A stretch of DNA of 17,200 bases, from positions 1,798 through 18,997 of the forward strand of contig PBLV01000013.1 of the NCBI GenBank assembly GCA_002721895.1, written 5' to 3'. The position numbers were made by a program, and so were the translations under genes. The DNA comes from Verrucomicrobiales bacterium (GTDB lineage Bacteria > Verrucomicrobiota > Verrucomicrobiae > Limisphaerales > UBA1100). Each line of letters starts with the position of its first letter. The stretch's first letter is position 1. The notes under the pieces are model-generated. The model saw only the letters and a list, made by a program, of their open reading frames with translations. It searched no databases and was not told the DNA's origin. Positions 14,011 to 17,200 of this stretch are shown here, in pieces.

Positions 14011-17000
14011 TCAGTGGTTAAACATAAACTCCGCGGAATTGATGATGACCCAAAGAAAATCCTCCGTGGCAACACGGCGTCCATCTGGATGGTTGGCAAA
14101 GAACTTGACCACGCGCTCCCGCTCCTTGTCGGTCGGTCGCCGGCTGAATGCGGCGAGATAAATCTCGTTGACGATCTGGCTGGCCGTCTTGTCACCGTCG
14201 GCCAATCCACGGGCGCGGCCTTTTGTGTGGGTGATCTTCTGGTGCAATTTCTCCGCATGCATCATGTGCAACGCCTGCACGATGGTAGGCTTGGTGTTGC
14301 GTTCGCAGGGAGGATCACTACTGGAGTTGGGCCGGCCGAAGGCGTCGAGAAATTCGCTGCCTATCTTGAAATTCCACGTCTCCATCGCACGCGCGCCTGG
14401 CCAAGTGGCGGAAAAACTCTCCGGCACACCGGTAACATCACTCACCGCATCGAGTAACACCTCGGCACTGAGGCGACGACGATAGGCGCGGGAAAAATTC
14501 CGGGTGTCGCCAATGTTCGTCTCATTAGGCACTGAACTGAGTTGGTAGAGGCGGCTTCGCATTACGGCTCGAATGAGCGCTTTCTGGTCATATTTAAGCT
14601 TCACAAAATGCTTCGCCAGAGCATCCAGCAATGCCGCGTTCACCGGCGGATTGGAGGCGCGCATGTCATCCACCGGCTCCACCAAGCCACGCCCGAAGAA
14701 AGCGCCCCACACGCGGTTTACCATCGCACGCGCAAAGAACGGGTTTTCCGGCGCGGTCATCCAATCGACCAAGGCCTCACGTGGGTCGGTGCCATCGGCC
14801 AATCCGGGCGCGGATGCATCCGGCGGCTTGGGCGCCAGCGTTTCACCTGTGACCGGATGTTTTACGCTTCCCTTGCCCCCATGAAAAAACCATTCCGTGC
14901 CACCCGAGATGGGCGGCGACACGCCCGATCCCTTGCGGCCAATTTCCCCGAAGAACGCCGAGAACGCATGGAAATCCGTGAGCGTCCATTTTTCATTGGG
15001 GTGATTGTGACAACGCGCGCATTCCAGCCGTGTACCCAGAAATACTTGGCTGAAGATTTTTGCCAACTCCGGCGGTGTACGCTTGTCACGATATACCACC
15101 GCCGGCCCAAACCGGTGTGTGCTGCCACTGGCTGCCACCATTGCCCGCGCAAACCGATCCATCGGTAGGTTGTCGCGAAACGCCTCGCGTAACCATTGGT
15201 CGAGAATGTAAACGCTCTTCAAGCCCGCACGGTCCGGGTTTGGCCGCACGAGATCCGCCCATTTGTTCGCCCAATGATCGGCATACGCGGGATCCACCAA
15301 CAGCCGCTCAATGAGTCGCGCGCGCTTGTCGGCAGCCTTGTCTTCCAGAAATTTGTTGGCTTCTTCGGGTGTAGGCAGTCGTCCGATGGCATCCAGCGAG
15401 GCGCGCCGCAAAAACTCAGCATCCGTCGCCAGCACGGAAGGAAACAACCCCAACCGCTCAAACTGTTGGTGCGCCAGTTCATCAATGAAATTGTTCACCG
15501 ACAACGCCTTGTACTTCGCCTCAGAAATTTTCTCCTCCGCCGGCACGGTGATGCGCGCAATGGCCACCTGCCCCATATAACGCACCAGAATGGTGCCCTC
15601 GCCGTTCACCTGCCCGACGGTCACCTTGCCGCTGTCATCCACCGTGGCAATCTCCCCGTCGTTGGAAACAAAGTCCGCCAAGGCCGTGATGTCACGCTGA
15701 CTGCCATCGGAAAATCGCGCGGTGGCCTTAAGGGCCCGGGCCTGTCCCTTGCGATAACTGCCAGTAGCGGGTGCCACGCTGATCCCCGCCAGCGCCGGCT
15801 CATCCTCACCCTTAAAAACCATCCCCTGCCCAATCCACTCCAGCAACACACGTTCGGAAGCCGACCCCGGCTTGATACGTTGCCCACCCTCATGTGGCAG
15901 GGCAAGAGCGGCCTTCTTTATCAGCAAACTTTCCGAGGGCAACGCGGGAAACACCCGACGTCCCCGGGCATCCCCGGTGATTTCCCGCCAGTCGCCGCGA
16001 GGATCATAGGAAAAGACGGAAAGCTTGAAGCCACTCTGTCCATCGGGCTTGGCGTGGCAGGAACCGGCATTGCAGCCTGCCTTGCTGAGAATGGGCAGGA
16101 CATCCCTAACAAAACCCCGACTAACCTTTGGTGTCTCGGCAGCTTCCAACTCCAGTGTTGCCGCCAGCTTGTTGTTACGCCAAAGGTACACTGCACCATT
16201 CTGGCCGGCAGCCGCCACCAGCTTGGCATCCGACGACATCGCCACCGCATGCAGCCGGCCCTCACCCCCAGTAAGCTTGCGTTCGCGAGCGGTGCTGGAG
16301 CGTTGCGCGCCATCGTGGCTTTTGATCTCCGTAAACATCCGCGCCAAGCCATCCTCACAGGATGTCGCCAGCGTCTTGTCATCCGGCGACCAGCTCACCC
16401 CGGTGACACCCCCCTTGTGAACCCGAATCTCCGTGAGCTTTTGCCGCGACTTCAAGTCCCAGATCAACAAATCACCATCGCCACCCGCAGTAGCCAACTG
16501 TGCGCCATCCCCATTGAACGCCAGCCCATAAACCGGCCCGTGATGCGCCTCAAACCGCGCCCATTCCTTGCGCGTCTTCACTTCCCAAATCTTGGCCACG
16601 GTATCGTCGCCACCCGTCGCCAGCCGGCGTCCATCCCGCGTCAACGCCAGCGCATGAACCGTGTCATCGTGTGCACGCCACTCCGCTACCTGCGCGCCAT
16701 CGGAAAGATTCCACTGCCGCACCATCCCGCTGGAGCCCGCCACGCCGTCCGCCGTGAATACTGTCGCATTGTCTTCTCCAAAACAAATCGCCGTCACTCT
16801 ACCCTCCAGTGCCGTGATCTCGCGCGCCAGTTTCTGCTCCGCATTCCAAAGGCGTACAGTCCGATAGCCGCCAGTCGCCAGCCATTTCCCGTCACCACTC
16901 CACGCCACCGATTGCACCCAGTCCCGGTGTCCTTCCAATGTTTCCAATACCTTGTTCTCCTCTTCCAACCCGTAAACCACCACCGCCGAGCCGCGCGCCA

Positions 17001-17200
17001 CCGCCAGCCGGCCGGCATCCGGGGATAACGCCAATGCCAGGGCCGGACCGGAACCAACCGGCAATTCAGCCAGCCTGTCCCGCGCTGGGCGCGGACGATC
17101 CTTTAGCAATTCCGCATCCCATTCCGCACCCGCGTCCACCCAATCCGCCAGGGCCTCAATGGCACGCGGCGAAAGCTGGCCCTTGGGCGGCATGTGCGGA
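14011..17200 (-). CDS. PSCyt1/WD40/Big2/DUF1549/DUF1553 protein, 5' end cut by window edge
   Basis: About 1062 residues are visible; the start lies beyond the right edge. An internal ATG at 17193 is not the true start, since the upstream codons give PHMPPKGQLS, the end of a planctomycete-type cytochrome c domain (axial Met plus ADWVDAGAEWD). Counting from that Met: WD40 repeats (about 45-345; SGDGKWLATGG, DGRRLATGGDD, SPDDKTLATSCEDG); a PSCyt1-like segment (358-458) with CNAGSCH, a CX4CH heme-type motif; a Big2 Ig-like domain (470-550); DUF1549 (565-770) with CARCH at 725-729; and DUF1553 (803-1060) ending NSAEFMFNH. These multidomain proteins are characteristic of the PVC group and are linked to carbohydrate-degradation loci; the reaction is not defined. 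It heads the minus-strand cluster. Confidence 0.9.
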   Translation of the reverse strand, partial: PHMPPKGQLSPRAIEALADWVDAGAEWDAELLKDRPRPARDRLAELPVGSGPALALALSPDAGRLAVARGSAVVVYGLEEENKVLETLEGHRDWVQSVAWSGDGKWLATGGYRTVRLWNAEQKLAREITALEGRVTAICFGEDNATVFTADGVAGSSGMVRQWNLSDGAQVAEWRAHDDTVHALALTRDGRRLATGGDDTVAKIWEVKTRKEWARFEAHHGPVYGLAFNGDGAQLATAGGDGDLLIWDLKSRQKLTEIRVHKGGVTGVSWSPDDKTLATSCEDGLARMFTEIKSHDGAQRSSTARERKLTGGEGRLHAVAMSSDAKLVAAAGQNGAVYLWRNNKLAATLELEAAETPKVSRGFVRDVLPILSKAGCNAGSCHAKPDGQSGFKLSVFSYDPRGDWREITGDARGRRVFPALPSESLLIKKAALALPHEGGQRIKPGSASERVLLEWIGQGMVFKGEDEPALAGISVAPATGSYRKGQARALKATARFSDGSQRDITALADFVSNDGEIATVDDSGKVTVGQVNGEGTILVRYMGQVAIARITVPAEEKISEAKYKALSVNNFIDELAHQQFERLGLFPSVLATDAEFLRRASLDAIGRLPTPEEANKFLEDKAADKRARLIERLLVDPAYADHWANKWADLVRPNPDRAGLKSVYILDQWLREAFRDNLPMDRFARAMVAASGSTHRFGPAVVYRDKRTPPELAKIFSQVFLGTRLECARCHNHPNEKWTLTDFHAFSAFFGEIGRKGSGVSPPISGGTEWFFHGGKGSVKHPVTGETLAPKPPDASAPGLADGTDPREALVDWMTAPENPFFARAMVNRVWGAFFGRGLVEPVDDMRASNPPVNAALLDALAKHFVKLKYDQKALIRAVMRSRLYQLSSVPNETNIGDTRNFSRAYRRRLSAEVLLDAVSDVTGVPESFSATWPGARAMETWNFKIGSEFLDAFGRPNSSSDPPCERNTKPTIVQALHMMHAEKLHQKITHTKGRARGLADGDKTASQIVNEIYLAAFSRRPTDKERERVVKFFANHPDGRRVATEDFLWVIINSAEFMFNH

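Noticed and set aside
15196..17028. Plus-strand open frame of 610 codons opposite the DUF1549/DUF1553 gene
   Set aside because: It is antisense to a gene with clear domains; its translation is His/Arg/Pro-rich with no recognisable motif. GC-rich third positions commonly open the opposite strand.

Overview
The window is bacterial, GC-rich and densely packed. It most likely comes from a Verrucomicrobiota genome, with a planctomycete or other PVC-group genome as the alternative. The inference rests on families concentrated in these phyla and found here together: a WD40/PSCyt1/Big2/DUF1549/DUF1553 giant, a DUF6797 propeller protein, a DUF1080 (3-keto-disaccharide hydrolase-like) protein, sugar-dehydrogenase-like beta-propellers, a cupredoxin and a VIT-VWA protein. 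Nearly every product starts with a signal peptide, so this is mostly a periplasmic or extracellular gene set. No start codon has a convincing Shine-Dalgarno sequence. There are no RNA genes, insertion sequences or CRISPR arrays, and no gene-free stretch longer than about 130 bases.

Left part, all minus strand (1-6634). In transcription order: a VIT-VWA protein (4268-6634); a 280-residue secreted protein (3302-4144); a 923-residue secreted mosaic (446-3217); and the 5' part of an FG-GAP/VCBS protein that runs off the left edge (1-395). The two middle genes are the most unusual content. They share a roughly 48-residue module I do not recognise (HWG...QTRDLRPLPGGYG...TLARWIQ), in one copy and four copies, and a charged helical hairpin, in one copy and two copies. 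The larger protein also has a chagasin-like (I42) inhibitor domain, a DUF6174-like domain and a subtilase-propeptide-like domain, but no protease.

Middle, plus strand (6761-11226). A DUF1080 protein, then a cupredoxin protein, a sugar-dehydrogenase-like beta-propeller with a C-terminal CBM6-like domain, and an orphan tyrosine-recombinase N-terminal domain. The last three are joined by ATGA stop/start overlaps, so they look co-translated. The cupredoxin and propeller plausibly form a periplasmic electron-transfer or sugar-oxidation module.

Right part, minus strand (11223-17200). A large multidomain cytochrome-type protein, cut by the right edge, is followed by a DUF6797 propeller protein and a small DUF1801 protein that starts one base after it. 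This cluster converges with the plus-strand cluster at a CTAG tetramer that holds the stop codons of both facing genes. The two propeller proteins are related, including a shared C-terminal module, so the two convergent clusters may serve related roles in carbohydrate breakdown.
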